Notes under the pieces: model-generated
The model's database searches: none
Seen by the model: only the letters and a program-made list of their open reading frames with translations
Told to the model about the DNA's origin: nothing
Translations under genes and position numbers: made by a program
Source: Diploptera punctata
Taxonomy: Eukaryota > Arthropoda > Insecta > Blattodea > Blaberidae
NCBI GenBank assembly: GCA_030220185.1
Contig: JASPKZ010002332.1
Span: 1,302,001 to 1,366,000 of the forward strand
Length of the DNA: 64,000 nt
Direction of reading: 5' to 3'
In this document: positions 34,642-45,829 of the stretch, in pieces
Position numbering within the stretch: the stretch's first letter is position 1
How the letters are laid out: each line of letters starts with the position of its first letter

Positions 34642-34738
34642 GTATATATAGATGTTATAAATACATTCATTTTTCTTTTCATATCATATTTGCCTTCATT
34701 GCCAAATATCAAAAATGTATTTATAACATCTATATATG
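34642..34738. repeat. Inverted repeat (hairpin) beside a GT microsatellite
   Basis: The arms TATATAGATGTTATAAATAC and GTATTTATAACATCTATATA pair over about 27 bases around a 41-base loop. Part of the loop (TTCATTTTTCTTTTCATATC) is the SINE-G tail in the opposite orientation to the copy at 34385. Confidence 0.75.

Positions 34739-34744
<6 letters not shown>

Positions 34745-34787
<43 letters not shown>
34745..34787. repeat. (GT)n microsatellite
   Basis: A pure GT run. Confidence 0.95.
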
Positions 34788-35105
34788 TAAATCCTAGCAA
34801 AAATGATCACCACAGAGACTTAAACACGGCATTTCTCAAATATGAGTTCCTTCTTTTACTGCGTAGTCAATTATATCCCAGATTTTATCATAAAATAATT
34901 CTCATTGTTTAGGATGGAAGTGTCTGAGACTCGTATTCCAGACTTCTGACTTAAAATTCCGAAGCCGACCAATTTGATTGGAATTCAACCATCGAAGGAA
35001 TTAAATTGGCACAACCCACTAATATTGTCTGGCGGTGATGGTAATGACCATTGTGCAACTATAGTTGCATCATTGTAGTGATAATAGCAGTAGTAGTAAC
35101 AATAA

Positions 35106-37360
35106 CACTGGGGAACAAAAAAATATTTTTTTCTTGGTGCCTGAAATTTTTCACCTGATTCTGGGTATTTCGGCACTGCTGATTCCAAAAATGTCATCCA
35201 TTTTGTTGCAGCAGCTCTAGTTTGCAAGATATTGATGATACTGCTCTTATGTACCACCATTGTAAATCGATTGTTTGCATAATACTAATTGATTTAATCC
35301 AAGTTATATTCATGTTGTTGTTGCCGTTTGCATATGTAATTTTACTAATTTGACAATTGTTTATCCTTTTTCTAGACTGACATGGCTTCAACACGAAGAA
35401 AATGTGTGAATAATCCTGATGTGTTTTGTTTCATCTGTGGGGAGTACACATTCACTCAACAAAGAAAACCTATAACTGACTTTGTAAGAAGAGCTTATTT
35501 GGCCTATTTCAAAGTACAACTGGGAGATCAAGATAAGCCTTGGGCACCTCACATTGTATGTAAAACGTGCACAGAGCATCTACGACAATGGACAAATGGG
35601 AAACGGAAATGCTTGAAATTTGGGGAACCAATGATCTGGCGAGAACAAATTAACCATAGTGATGACTGCTATTTTTTGTTCAGTCAATGTAAAGGGCATC
35701 AATAGCAAAAACCGGAATAGATGGGTATATCCCAATCTACGCTCCGCAAGACGCCCTGTTCCACATTCAGAGGAGATACCTGTTCCAATTTTTACCAGTC
35801 TTCCAGAGTCACCAGAAGAAGAGGATGATTCAACTGAAAGCTATTCTGAGGGAAATGACAGCGATTTCCCAGGACCTTCATCAGTTTCATCCGGTTTTAG
35901 TCAAGCGGAACTGAACGACCTCATAAGGGATCTAAGTCTTCCAAAGAAGTCATCTGAGTTGTTAGCTTCCAGGCTGGCAGAGAAACAATGTCTGTTACCG
36001 GGAACAAAGGTCACAGTCTATCGCAAAAGAGAAACAGACTTCCTGCCATTCTTCACAGTAGAAAATCAATTTGTTTTTTGTATGAATGTTGAAGGACTGT
36101 TAATGAAGCTGGGTGTAAGAAAATACACACCAAGTGAATGGCGGTTATTTATAGATAGCTCCAAACGCAGCCTAAAATGTGTTCTTTTGCATAATGGGAA
36201 CATATACAGGTCAATCCCAATTGGTCACTCAGTTTCTATGCGTGAAAATCAACATACAATAGCTTACAGTGCTAGAGAAGATCTCTTACCGTGATCACCA
36301 ATGGGTAATGTGTGTCGATCTCAAGATGGTGAATTTTCTTCTAGGACAACAAGGTGGGTACACCAAATACCCATGCTTTATATGTTTTATGGGACTCTAG
36401 AGCCAAAGATCAACATTGGGTGAGAAGGCATTGGCCTCTTAGAGAAAGCATGACCGTTGGAGAAAAAAAACATCGTTGCAGAACCTTTGGTTGACAGAAA
36501 CAACATCATCTTGCCACCACTGCATATTAAACTTGGTTTAATGAAACAGTTCATCAAGGCGTTGATTGAGATGGAACATGTTTTGGCTACATATGTACAA
36601 AATTTCCTGCACTGAGTAAGGAAAAAATAAAGCAGGTATATTGGATGGACCACAAATCCGCCAACTTATTAATGACCATCAATTTCAAGACTCAATGAAT
36701 GATACTGAAGCAGCCGCATGGTCTTCGTTCTGTATGGTAGTGAAGAATTTCCTTGGAAACTATAAGTCTCCTAATAGTGATGAACTAGTGGAGAATATGC
36801 TCACTGCTTTTTGTGGCACTAGGTTTGTAACATGAGCATCAAATTACACTACCTACACAGTCATTTGGATCGATTTCCAGACAATCTTGGAGATGTAAGT
36901 GAGGAACAGGGTGAGCGTTTTCACCAGGAATTAAGTACAATGGAAGAAAGGTATCGTGGACGGTGGGATATACATATGATGGCGGACTACTGTTGGAGCA
37001 TCCACCGAGAATGTCCAAGATCATTGCATCGGAGGAAATCACAGAAACGGGGATTCTGCGACCTGATGGAGGAAAATTAATGATTCTAACGAGACTAATG
37101 TGTAAATAAATTATGGTAGTTATATAGATACAGTTGTTTCATGAAAAAGAAAGTATTTGTTCTTTTGTATTTAATTGTATGCGAGTAATATAGTTGTATA
37201 TGTGGACCAGTATTTTTGAACTGGTATATAATTTGAATAAACTCTATCTCAAAAACTAGAGCTGATAGGACGAAACTGAAATCATCTTTGGAATCAGTGA
37301 CCCAAATATACCCATAAATAGGTGAAAACATTAAGGCACCAAAATCACTGTTCCCCAGTG
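35106..37360 (+). mobile_element. DNA transposon with CACTG termini and TAA target duplication
   Basis: The ends CACTGGGGAACA and TGTTCCCCAGTG are a perfect 12-bp inverted repeat. The match resumes further in with GGTGCCT and TTTTCACCT on both arms. TAA lies directly outside each end (35103-35105 and 37361-37363). CACTR termini with a 3-bp duplication are hallmarks of the CACTA/EnSpm-Chapaev (CMC) group, so I place it there provisionally. The interior holds one broken gene. Confidence 0.88.
35382..37080 (+). pseudogene. Transposon gene of a recurrent arthropod protein family, frameshifted
   Basis: The product starts with a cysteine-rich domain (C16-x2-C19, C60-x2-C63, another Cys at 96) of zinc-finger type. 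A Ser/Glu-rich linker follows, then a large domain with LDLIRDLSLPKKSSELLASR-like sequence, IPIGHSVSMRENQHTIAY, VDLKMVNFLLGQQGGYTKYP, LPPLHIKLGLMKQFIKAL, then HLDRFPDNLGDVSEEQGERF and MMADYCW. I recognise this as a repeated, unnamed family often annotated as hypothetical in arthropod genomes. At least five single-base frameshifts lie in the frame (for example in the T run near 35672, near 36280, near 36390, in the A run near 36463 and near 36828). A stop at 36613 probably reflects another change. It is non-functional. A transposase role is inferred from the flanking inverted repeats. Confidence 0.82.
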
Positions 37361-37444
37361 TAATAGTAGCAGTAGTAGTATCGTGTCAGCAGCAGTAATA
37401 CCCGTGATTTGAGGACATAAAAATTTTGCTCAGACATCCCTATT

Positions 37445-37640
37445 TCTTGTTTGAAGTTATTTAAGTGCCGTAAATCTACGACAAATGACCTATTGCTTTA
37501 TTTGCCTTTCGAAGGAATCAATACCAGGATTTTTACGACCTGCAAAAACCATGGACTCTCACTGGGTTTCAACCCGCGAACCTCGGAATCAAAGGGGAAC
37601 ATGGCATCCATAACTAACTCACTAACACTTTCGAATCCGG
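37445..37640 (-). mobile_element. SINE-D-like copy
   Basis: In reverse it shows the SINE-D order: a GGTTTCAACCCGCG-type B box, AATCCTGG, and GAAAGGCAAATAAAGC. Diverged. Confidence 0.6.
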
Positions 37641-38185
37641 AGGTTCATGGCCTCCATGACATAAGTTCTTCATAAATTGTTATCCTGAACTAATGTTTTC
37701 CAATCATCCCCTGAATAATATACCACCCTCAAGTAATGGTTAATGCTATTCTCTTAAATCATCCTTGGCCTACTAACTGGGCGCTTTCCTTCTAGGTTTT
37801 CTACAAGGAGTTTTCATAACTATCTTTCATTTCCCATTCGTGCCACGTGTCCTGCCCATCACAGTCTACGAGACTTAACAGTTCTCGTTACATCATACAG
37901 ATCATGTAGCTCACTGTTAAGTAGTCTTCATCTCCATTCACCTGTCTGTTTGTCTCTCTTTGGTCCAAAAATTTCCCCAGGAACTATATTTTCAAATATT
38001 TGTATTCTTTTCTCATCCCTTAAAGTAAGAGTTCTTGTTTCGCATTTATATAATTTGAAAAATAAAAGTTTCATGTATTTTTATTTTAGCATTTTTTCAG
38101 ACGTTGGAACGACAAGAGATCCTTTAATGCGTAAGAGCACGCGTTTCCCGAATTAAGTCCATGCTTAATTCTCAATTTACCACAT
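37640..38185 (-). pseudogene. LINE-X 3' half, decayed
   Basis: The same segment order as 38360-39105 on the same strand, but more diverged: the tail signature at about 37645, then the ACGTGTCCTGCCCATC region, then the reverse-transcriptase C-terminal part to about 38170. Confidence 0.8.
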
Positions 38186-38199
38186 TTTTCTTTAGTATT

Positions 38200-38275
38200 C
38201 CATCCATAGTAATTCTGCCCGAAAGCAGGTCCTTCACTGCAATCATAGCATTTTCATGTTATGCTTGCAGCTTAT
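38200..38275 (-). mobile_element. SINE-A 3' fragment
   Basis: It matches the last roughly 75 bases of SINE-A (TTCCATCCATAGTAATTCTG through ATGCTTGCAGCTT). The rest is missing. Confidence 0.8.
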
Positions 38276-38359
38276 TCAATAGAATCTGTATGTTGGTCCT
38301 AAGTATCTCTTCGCCATAACATAGGGTTATATTTTTCATATGTTTATGGCACGTTAAGC

Positions 38360-39105
38360 ATTACTTACTTACATACTCACTGGCACTATCGAACCCGTAG
38401 GTTCATGGCCGCGCGGACATAAGCTATCCATACATCCCTATCCTGAGCTAATGCTTTCCAATCATTCCCTGTATAATCTGCTTCCCTCAAATCATAGTTA
38501 ATGTTGTTCTCCCACCTCATTCTTGGTCTACCAACTGGGCGTTTTCCTTCTGGCTTTCCTAAAAGAAGTTTTAATGCACGTCTTTCATTCCCCATACGCG
38601 CAACATGTCCTGCCCATCGCAGTCTATGAGACTTAACTGTTCTTATTATATCTGGCTTCCTATAAAGACTATGTAGTTCATTGTTATGTAGTCTTCTCCA
38701 TTCACTGTCTGTTCATCTCTCTTTGGTCCAAAAATTTTTCCTAAGAACTTTATTCTCAAATACTCGTAATCTCCTTTCCTCCCTTAAAGTAAGAGTCCAT
38801 GTTTCGCACCCATATAATATAACTGGTAGAATAATAGTTTTATATATTTTCAGCTTAACGTTTTTTGAAAGGAGTTGAGACATCAAAAGTCTCTGCAATG
38901 CATAATAGCACGCATTTCCAGAATTGAGCCTATGTTTAATTTCTTTGTGCATCTCATTCCTACTTGTGATCATTGTTCCTAGGTATTTGAATTCAGCCAC
39001 TTCCTCAAAATTTCCCTCACTTGTCATTAGCTGTCCATTTCCATTATATATTGAATTTCTACGTGTGACCATATATTTAGTTTTACTGATATTTACTTCC
39101 AGTCA
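38360..39105 (-). pseudogene. LINE-X 3' half, best-preserved copy
   Basis: The frame at 39072-38713 encodes NGNGQLMTSEGNFEEVAEFK, YLGTMITSRNEMHKEIKHRL and ILYGCETWTLTLREERRL. The frame at 38595-38386 encodes GNERRALKLLLGKPEGKRPV, RMRWENNINYDLREADYTGN and ends MNLRVR. One break separates the two frames. The palm and endonuclease domains are absent. Confidence 0.9.
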
Positions 39106-39109
39106 TTAA

Positions 39110-40140
39110 CATACAAAATTAGTTAGGCCTATGTTGCCGTGATATATGAGCCATGAAAATAAACAAATATAAAAGCTAAATATTTTACGAGTAAGAAGTG
39201 AGTTTACAGTGTTCTCCCCCTTCCCTTATAAAGAATTCACAATGTACATAATACCAATCCTAGCAGTTGACCAGTACAGTTGTGCAGAATGAAGAAAACA
39301 GTTAAGTAGTTCTGAAAAATAAAAACGACAGCAGAGGAAGAAACTAAAAGTATAAGTACACTTATGATGCAGAATACACAAAACAGTTAAATGGTTCCTA
39401 AAAGAAAAGAAACAAGAGAAGAATAAAATTTAAAATGATTGTTTAGTTTCATAATAAATTCAAATTTATATCAGAAATATTGAAAATGATTCTACAGTTC
39501 GTAATTTTCTAAGAGAAAATGGTTACCACAGAAGAGTGGCCCGAAATAAGTACTTTGTCAATTAAAGAAAAAAATCAAATTACCTATTGTTCGAGCATTA
39601 TTTACACTCGTTGTTTGTTAAAGATACCAAAATAAACCGAACTTTACTTGATAAGAATAGATAGTACTTTACTTAGCATCATCACGTCTCACTAAAAGTC
39701 ATTAACTTCGCGATTCATAACTGAACATTTTTGTGTAAATATAATATATACACATATTTATAAATAAAGTTGTTTTATAGGCTGTAAATCTATGACACGG
39801 GATTACGGCTTTATTTCTCTTTAAAGGAAGCCATATTTTAAATTGTTAGGTGTTGAAAAAATCCGTTCTAAACAGCCGAGCTTGAACCTGTGATCCTGAA
39901 ATCCAAGAACGAAAATGGAATGTCTAGATCACAGATATCAATGTGAATGAAAATGTATTGTATTATAATAATTCTCTGGAAGTATTCAAATCTTGTACAG
40001 TAAAACTATTAAGGTACCCGTAATAATCACTAATTATATATATTTAAGTAATTAGACTTTATTTTTGATTGTAGATCAATGGGCCAAGACAAACATTAAC
40101 AATATACCTAAAAATATATTTGAGATTCATAGAATATTCT
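39110..40140. other. No gene. A SINE-D-like scrap near 39780-39930 (minus)
   Basis: The GGCTGTAAATCTATGACACG and AGCTTGAACCTGTGATCC pieces resemble the reverse SINE-D. The remainder is AT-rich and unassigned. Confidence 0.4.
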
Positions 40141-40146
40141 AGTAGC

Positions 40147-40240
<94 letters not shown>
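40147..40240. repeat. (GA)n microsatellite
   Basis: A nearly pure GA run of about 94 bases with one interruption. Confidence 0.97.
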
Positions 40241-40242
<2 letters not shown>

Positions 40243-40990
40243 CATTAAAGAAACAATGTATTGTTTTCTATTTGCCAACGACACTTTCGTGAATGTCATT
40301 AGAAACGACTTGGTGTTTCTGAATGGAAAGTGTGTGGGCAGAAGGAAGACATCATTTATGTAACCCAAGTGCCTATTTTCTCTCCAAGTCGGTCAAATAC
40401 CCACAGATGTCCACTTAAAGTCTCCAATAATAATGCAATATTCATATTTTACGCTCAGTACCTGCTTGTTTAATAGGTAAATATTATCTAGAAGGTTATA
40501 GACCTCAAGTATCCTAATAATTAGCATGGTCATAGGTTTAATATTGAAAGTTTCTCTGTAGAAGAAAATGAAAACAACGAATTATATTAAATATGATTAT
40601 TCTATTCTTCGGCGCCAACTTTCAGAAGGATTTGAACTTTTTTCCTCCGGACAATCTGAGCGGTCTAATGGATAACCATGCCTGTATCTTTACCCCGGAA
40701 AGCCCCTAACAAAAAAAAGGTCAAATTCGAAGATATTTCTCTTAATCTAGACCAAGAATATCTGCCACAAGCAATAAATTAGTCTTATGTAACGTTAAAA
40801 CTAAAGTTAAGATACTTATAACCCTAATTATTCCAAGGCCAAACTAAACTACGGTTCACACTGCCACTCGATATTAAATCTGCAAGTAAACGTGCAGATT
40901 CGCTGTTTTTGTAATATTACTGTCATTTCAAACGTAATAAAGATAAAAAAAATGTTTCTAGCAATTTGCCAAAAGTAGAGAACAACTGAT
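40241..40990. other. No gene or recognised repeat
   Basis: AT-rich DNA. Nothing assigned. Confidence 0.4.
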
Positions 40991-40999
40991 TTTATAAAA

Positions 41000-41400
41000 C
41001 CAGAAAGATATTGTTACTTCTTCATCTGCCCCTTAATGGCGTTAGGTGTCGGATTCACCTTGGAGACAAAGTTTCTCCATCGACTTCTTCCCTGCACATT
41101 CTTCTCATTTCTACCATTGTTTTGCTCCGCTTTCGTCCTATTCTGTTGAATGCATTTTCTCACTTAACTCTAGGTCTTCCTCTTCCGATTCTTCCCTCTA
41201 TTATAATTTCCATTACTTGTTTAGGTTTTCTTTCCTCTGGCATAAAGCATAAATGCACTAAATATTTAAGTTGCCTCTCTTCATGACTTCTATTAAATAT
41301 TCTCCTATCCGATCTCTTCTCTAATTCTATCGTTTCTTAACCTATCTCGTCGCATCTTAACCGCTGATCTTCTTAGGTATTTAATTTATATTGCTGTTAA
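41000..41400 (-). pseudogene. 3' end of a further LINE family
   Basis: The minus strand encodes SHEERQLKYLVHLCFMPEER, GRPRVKWENAFNRIGRKR and MCREEVDGETLSPR, the typical histidine- and arginine-rich end of a LINE reverse transcriptase. No overlap in sequence with LINE-X, -Y or -Z. Confidence 0.75.
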
Positions 41401-41450
41401 TTAATTGAAATTCAGTTGCATATAATAAAAATATCATACAGTTATATAAA

Positions 41451-41806
41451 ATGCCCACCGTTGTGGTCTCGAGGTAGCGTGCTGTCTTGTCACGCAGCGG
41501 GCCCGGGTTCGATCCCCGGTCGGGGCAGTTTTACTCGGTGAGGTTTTTATCGGGGTTTTTCCTCGCCTGTAAGACGAATGTCAGGAAAACTTTAAGGCCC
41601 AAACGGTCCCCGAAATCATATGGCCATCATCTTCATCATCATCATCCTTATCATTGTCATCATCACCATCATCCTTCACCGGTGTAGAAAGCAATGGGAA
41701 GGTACCACACCTACAGAATTCCCTAGTAAAGCTGCAAGAATAGCATGAAAATGCTATGATTGCAGTGAAGGACCTGCCTTCGGGCAGAATTACTATGGAT
41801 GGATGG
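41451..41806 (+). mobile_element. SINE-A copy, full length, with 11-bp target duplication
   Basis: A complete plus-strand copy from CCACCGTTGTGGTCTCGAGG to TACTATGGATGGATGG. The flanks are AGTTATATAAA at 41440-41450 and 41807-41817. Its structure defines the family: tRNA-like head, GTGAGGTTTTTATCGGGG, an ATC-rich variable spacer, and a conserved tail. Confidence 0.95.
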
Positions 41807-41817
41807 AGTTATATAAA

Positions 41818-42808
41818 TACGAATTTCAGTTATATAAAATATTAACAGGGCTACTAACACAACGTTTACACTACACACAAACACATATCCAAACATCCTT
41901 TCTATACACAAGACAACATTATAAATTTATCTGCTTACAGTGGTCAATCTAAAAGGTGAGTAAATTAATTGAAAATATACCACATTATCATCTATCCCCC
42001 TAGCACGGAATCCGAATCACAATATCTACGGCATCAAACACACACAAGTGCCAAGAAAGAAAAAGCACAGAAGGAAAATACACCTATATTCCATTCAAAT
42101 TTTCGAGAGTTGGGCCGGTGCACAAAAGTCACATCTAAAACATTTTATAAAGATAATCCGGCTTCAATCCCAAGTAGGATTAAATTTTAAGCTGGAGAAG
42201 CACATTTAATATTCGAGTTACACAAGTCGCTTATTTTATTAACTTTAGTTATATGTTAATCCACTGGAACTCTTCAGTTAGTCCATACTAATAGGGGCCT
42301 AATCCGTATAAATATGAGGGCAGTTCTCACAAAATTAGGTAACAAGTAAGACGTATGAAATCGCAATTGCAATGCCCTACAGTCCATTCAAATAAACCAA
42401 GGTAAAACTGAGTAAATTGATTTTATGCATATCATTATATTTTTATGTAAATATGACATATAAATTCATATTAAAATATGCATTTTTTAAAATATTTAAT
42501 TTTGAAATATTTAGAAGTCTGCATTGTAATAACGATAAGTAATAGCCTCCGGCCATCTGACTTGTAACTGTTTATCCCAAGGTATCTACGCTACTGAAGG
42601 TACTTTGCCGTTACAACCAATGCCAGCATAGCTTCTACCCAATGAGAGAAGCATTCACGAGACACAATAATCGAGTCTTAAATGACTACACACAAAATAA
42701 TTTACTGGGTTATCACTTGAAATTATGTTTTCCCTTAGTGATCATAGGCACTTGAATATTCGGTGTGCTTTTGAAACATGGCATGTGATAGAATCTAGTA
42801 TTGTCTCT
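41818..42808. other. No gene or recognised repeat
   Basis: AT-rich DNA without a convincing frame. Confidence 0.4.
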
Positions 42809-42900
42809 CCAACGGATCTGTGCCCCCGTAACATATGCAAACTAAAGTCTACTTCCTCTTCTGCCTCGGCAAATTATTTCCCTCCCTGTATTTCTATCTA

Positions 42901-42935
<35 letters not shown>

Positions 42936-43155
42936 TCTATCTCTCACTTGCACTTGCACTTCAGTGTTGTCAAGTTGACTCCAACCTCGCATTATTCAAT
43001 ATTCAAGAGCCATGACACTGGGGGAAGTTTGGCAACATCCCTACTCGATGGCTGTTATTTGACGTAGTGGTAGGGGAGTGCGGTGAAATGTTGTCAGTAT
43101 TGACGAGTGCTTTTCTAAGAACGATGCCAGCGCTACAGGGGCACAGATCCGTTGG
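42809..43155. mobile_element. MITE with CCAACGGATCTGTGCCCC ends, copy 2
   Basis: The terminal inverted repeats CCAACGGATCTGTGCCCC and GGGGCACAGATCCGTTGG are perfect over 18 bases. The interior is the reverse of 7883-8168 and contains a TC/TATC microsatellite (about 42895-42935). Confidence 0.88.
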
Positions 43156-44055
43156 TCCAAGTGTACCATAGTCATCTGTTTACTATAACAAGTATTGTTT
43201 TATCAGAGAGGATATTTAACATGAAAACAAAATTTAAAAAGACACGCTTTCAAATGATCTCTCGAAACAGCGGTGCAATTATGTCATGTTTTGGCGAATT
43301 CCGAGGGAAGGGAATGTGATTATTGAGGCTATACTCATGGAATTTTTTACATTTTTCAAAAACCTTCACCAATACTACTTACTAGACACCGAAGATGATC
43401 ACATACAGTCCGCAGATGAAGTGAATGAAAATGCGGGAGGGAAATCCAATCAACTAGCCCACAAATAAAGGAACAGTCATAATTATGCCACGCATCACTG
43501 TGGTTTATTTCAAGCTAATTCTGCTGATTATTGTGCATCAGACTTGAAACTAGCACGCCGCGCCGCTGGGGGACAGAAAGTACAATCTCTCATGATGTAA
43601 TAAGAAATTGCTCGTGGTTGCTTTCTTCCGAGCTGTGGACTGTACATGTGTGTGTGTTAACGATCTAGAGGCCGTCATGTTTTTTTTTAATCGGCTTTAA
43701 TTAATCAATTAAGAAAAGTAAGGTCGAGATCGCTAACCAATACAATCAGACCATTAAGAGGGGATATTAAGCGGAAGCGAACACTTAAAAATCGCTCTAG
43801 CGGTTGCAAATTTCTATTTTTCGCAACTAAACTCAGTAATGTCATTTAAATAAAACGAGAAAGGTATTCTCAAAAAAATCATCGAAATCCGGCCAATTAC
43901 AGTTTAACCTGAAAGCCGAAATTTAAAAATCGTTCATAATGGTAATTACAATGATGTTAATAAGATGATTTTCCAAACGACCATTCTCATCACACGGGCG
44001 ATAAACACACATTTTTATGTCAGGATTATATTACAATAGATTGTAGCACAAATTG
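43156..44055. other. No gene recognised upstream of the phosphatase exon
   Basis: Searched for a 5' phosphatase exon with a GDGMG-type motif. None seen. A 60-codon frame at 43286 has no family features. Confidence 0.4.
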
Positions 44056-44310
44056 AATTAGTCAGTCATGGTGGCCATGCTTCTGGTTCAGAAGTTCCCG
44101 GGTTTAAATCTAGCGGGATCGATGGATTTTCAAGGGCGTAAAATCATGAGCATGACTTCCTTAGGAGGGGTAATAAAGCCGTGGATCCCGTATCGTACAT
44201 ATACACCATATTAAAAAAACTCTGATAAAATATGTCGACCCTTTCATAGTCCAGCTTTTAATTTGACATGAGATGTTAAAGAGCGTCGATAAATAAGATA
44301 ATACTACTGC
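44055..44310 (+). mobile_element. SINE-D copy
   Basis: The head GTCATGGTGGCCATGCTTCT with CCCGGGTTTAAATC is followed by AATAAAGCCGTGGATCCC and an AAAGAGCGTCGATAAATAA end, shared with 59997-60300. Confidence 0.75.
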
Positions 44311-44885
44311 GAACTGAATTAAATGGAGACGAAATTAATTAAACATTTGCCATTAATGTTAATCAAGGAGAATTCGTAACATTGCAGCCTTGAATTAACC
44401 TATGCAATTTATCGAAAAATACCAAAGGAAAATTATGCCTGGTGTGAAATTCTTGACAATACGAGCATTATAAAATATAGCACAAATAATATTTGCACAT
44501 TATCTTCGAAAAAACTGTATTTCCGACTAACAGTCTGCAAAACATCAGTATCATAAAGCCGTCAAGCATAAGCGGTCTCGTTATCCACCCAGTATTTTTC
44601 TTTAACCTTTGTTTCGTTTTCAAATTTTGTGCAATTTTATTATTAAATTCGACCGTTTTTCTCTAGTAAATCTTCCTACATGTAGTCTCCGTTTTTTTTT
44701 TTGCATTTTTTTTTCTAGAAAACACTTTTTCTAAGTTCTAATAATTCTATGTCTGAGTTTATTTTATAATCTTACTATGCGTATTTTGCTGTTCTCATGA
44801 TGTACATCCCTTCTACATAAAACTACATATTTTACTAAGCAAGCTCTCTCAAACCATTTTTTTAAATTGACGTTTATGTTCGCAG
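44311..44885. other. Intronic or intergenic DNA ending at the phosphatase acceptor
   Basis: AT-rich DNA with T-runs at 44690-44712, ending in the acceptor TTATGTTCGCAG. Confidence 0.5.
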
Positions 44886-45060
44886 ACATATAACAATGAT
44901 GCCCAGATTGGTGAATCATCTGCATGTGCAACAGCTCTCATGTGCGGTGTGAAGGCAAATTACGAGACAGTTGGACTTGATTCTTCAGGACGTTTTAACA
45001 ATTGCCACTCCAGTTTTTCATCCAGGGTTCCTTCTCTTTTCAACTGGGCCCAAGAACAAG
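44886..45060 (+). CDS. Alkaline phosphatase, internal exon carrying the catalytic serine
   Basis: The exon encodes 58 residues beginning TYNNDAQIGESSACATALMC and continuing through GVKANYETVGLD to LFNWAQEQ. This is the active-site segment of animal alkaline phosphatases, where a Ser in the Asp-Ser-Ala/Gly-x-x-Ala-Thr-Ala region forms the phosphoserine intermediate and CGVKAN follows. Alkaline phosphatases are zinc/magnesium phosphomonoesterases, secreted or GPI-anchored on the outer membrane face in insects. The acceptor is at 44884-44885 (pyrimidine-rich, TTCGCAG) and the donor is GTAATG at 45061. One base of a Gly codon is left over and is completed by the next exon. The residue before the serine is Glu instead of the usual Asp, and the next positions (Ser-Ala-Cys) also differ from the common signature. 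The preceding exon, which should hold the metal-binding DGMG motif, was not found in the window. Confidence 0.9.
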
Positions 45061-45174
45061 GTAATGCTCATTATAATTTATATTTTGTCACACGATGGAT
45101 AATTTAAATTACTATGAATCAGATTATGTAAAGGTAAAGTGATTCCATTAGAAGTCTTATTATTTATTTATTTT

Positions 45175-45475
45175 ACCTGATGGAGTTAAGATCGCAAGGT
45201 CTTCTCTTCCACTTCATCAGGGTTAAATTATACACATAATAATAATTATTTGAATTATCTATGAAGTTGATTAATGATACATAATATGGTACAGGCTACA
45301 CAATATAGAGTTGACAAGGGAAAGAAACAAAAAAAGGGTCTTAGGAGACTCTTGGAGAAGTAGGAGTTTAAGGCCCCCACCTTTCTAGACAATCGGCACG
45401 AGATGTCAGCCCGGCATGATGGACAAATATATGGAACACATTTTAGTTAGAGGCTGAGTTGACCTCAGGACGATG
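45175..45475 (-). mobile_element. SINE-I body (minus)
   Basis: The right side reads, in reverse, GTCAACTCAGCCTCTAAC, the same as the end of the SINE-I copy that starts at 63870. The left side contains TTCTCTTCCACTTCATCAGG. Its tRNA-like head was not identified here. Confidence 0.6.
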
Positions 45476-45829
45476 TTGTAGCAGTTGTATTAAGTAAGGT
45501 CAATAATGTATGTGTTTTATTTATTCTTCTTCTTCTGCTTCATGAAATTAGGCCTTTTGACCTGTTTTCACATCAAGTGGGATTTAATGAATCCTCCCAT
45601 CTAGTAAATGGGCGTCCAACATTGTGTTTTATTTAATACAATAAATTGTCACCAAATATCATTGGTAGTGCTGATACATATCAACTTTCTATCGGCTAAA
45701 ATGACACTGACCAGCGTTCTTGATTAATTAAATATTAATCTTGCTATACGTAAACTTCATAGCATGAACTTTATGGGAAGTCAGATATAATAAAAAGTTA
45801 ATTTTCGTACACTGATATAGGCAGGACAT

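Noticed and set aside
40108..40368. 86-codon minus-strand frame
   Set aside because: Poly Ser-Leu translation of a GA microsatellite.
43286..43468. Candidate first exon of the alkaline phosphatase
   Set aside because: No signal peptide, no DGMG motif and no matching donor phase.
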